From NCBI RefSeq assembly GCF_910592395.1, contig NC_088326.1, positions 11,911,001 through 11,971,000 of the forward strand: a stretch of 60,000 nt of DNA. The letters are read 5' to 3'. This document shows positions 59,944 through 60,000 of this stretch, piece after piece. The DNA is from Lineus longissimus. Lineage: Eukaryota; Nemertea; Pilidiophora; Heteronemertea; Lineidae. The stretch's first letter is position 1, and each line of letters begins with the position of its first letter. Under the pieces are notes generated by a model that worked only from the letters and a program-made list of their open reading frames with translations, was not told the origin of the DNA and made no database searches. Made by a program: the position numbers and the translations under genes.

Positions 59944-60000
59944 ACCGGCGAGTCAATATCCAACACAGCGATTGTTTTATACTTGCAGACGAGATACCTT

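Overview
The window is eukaryotic DNA, not bacterial. It has spliced genes with GT-AG introns, tRNA-derived SINEs, MITE-like inverted repeats and many intronic minisatellites. The protein matches, the single p160 coactivator gene and the frequent 'TAGGCCTA'-type words suggest a marine invertebrate, perhaps an ambulacrarian deuterostome. That assignment is inference; a mollusc or amphioxus cannot be excluded from the sequence alone.

Two protein-coding genes can be read with confidence. The first is a p160/SRC nuclear receptor coactivator (NCOA1/2/3 family). It runs on the + strand from 11498 to 46764 in 23 exons whose phases close perfectly to 1881 codons plus stop. It carries bHLH, PAS-A/PAS-B, a central cluster of LXXLL motifs, an AD1/CBP-binding helix region, several polyglutamine tracts and a C-terminal LLQQLLSE. 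The exon with the start codon was not found, so the gene is 5'-partial. The second is TMEM18 on the - strand, 56403 down to 54712, five exons, 157 codons plus stop. The two genes are convergent, with about 8 kb between their stop codons.

Layout: 1-11.5 kb is gene-poor upstream sequence with degenerate tandem repeats, a hAT-like MITE and a 277-bp near-perfect palindrome. 11.5-46.8 kb is the coactivator; its introns carry at least seven minisatellite families (33, 77, 146, 157 and about 190 bp, plus a G-quadruplex-prone 15-bp array), two more foldback elements, a 953-bp Mutator-like element with intact target duplication, TTAA-flanked (Kolobok/piggyBac-like) miniature elements and a family of repeats built on CCTCTCTATTAAGGACA. 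46.8-54.7 kb holds the coactivator 3' UTR/intergenic DNA and a 133-bp array. 54.7-56.4 kb is TMEM18. 56.4-60 kb holds its promoter region, unidentified ORF fragments and a SINE with a 13-bp target duplication.

Functionally, the coactivator would bridge ligand-bound nuclear receptors (through LXXLL) to CBP/p300 (through AD1). TMEM18 is a small nuclear-envelope membrane protein. No functional link between the two is implied by sequence, but human NCOA1 and TMEM18 both lie on chromosome 2p, so the neighbourhood may be a remnant of ancient linkage.
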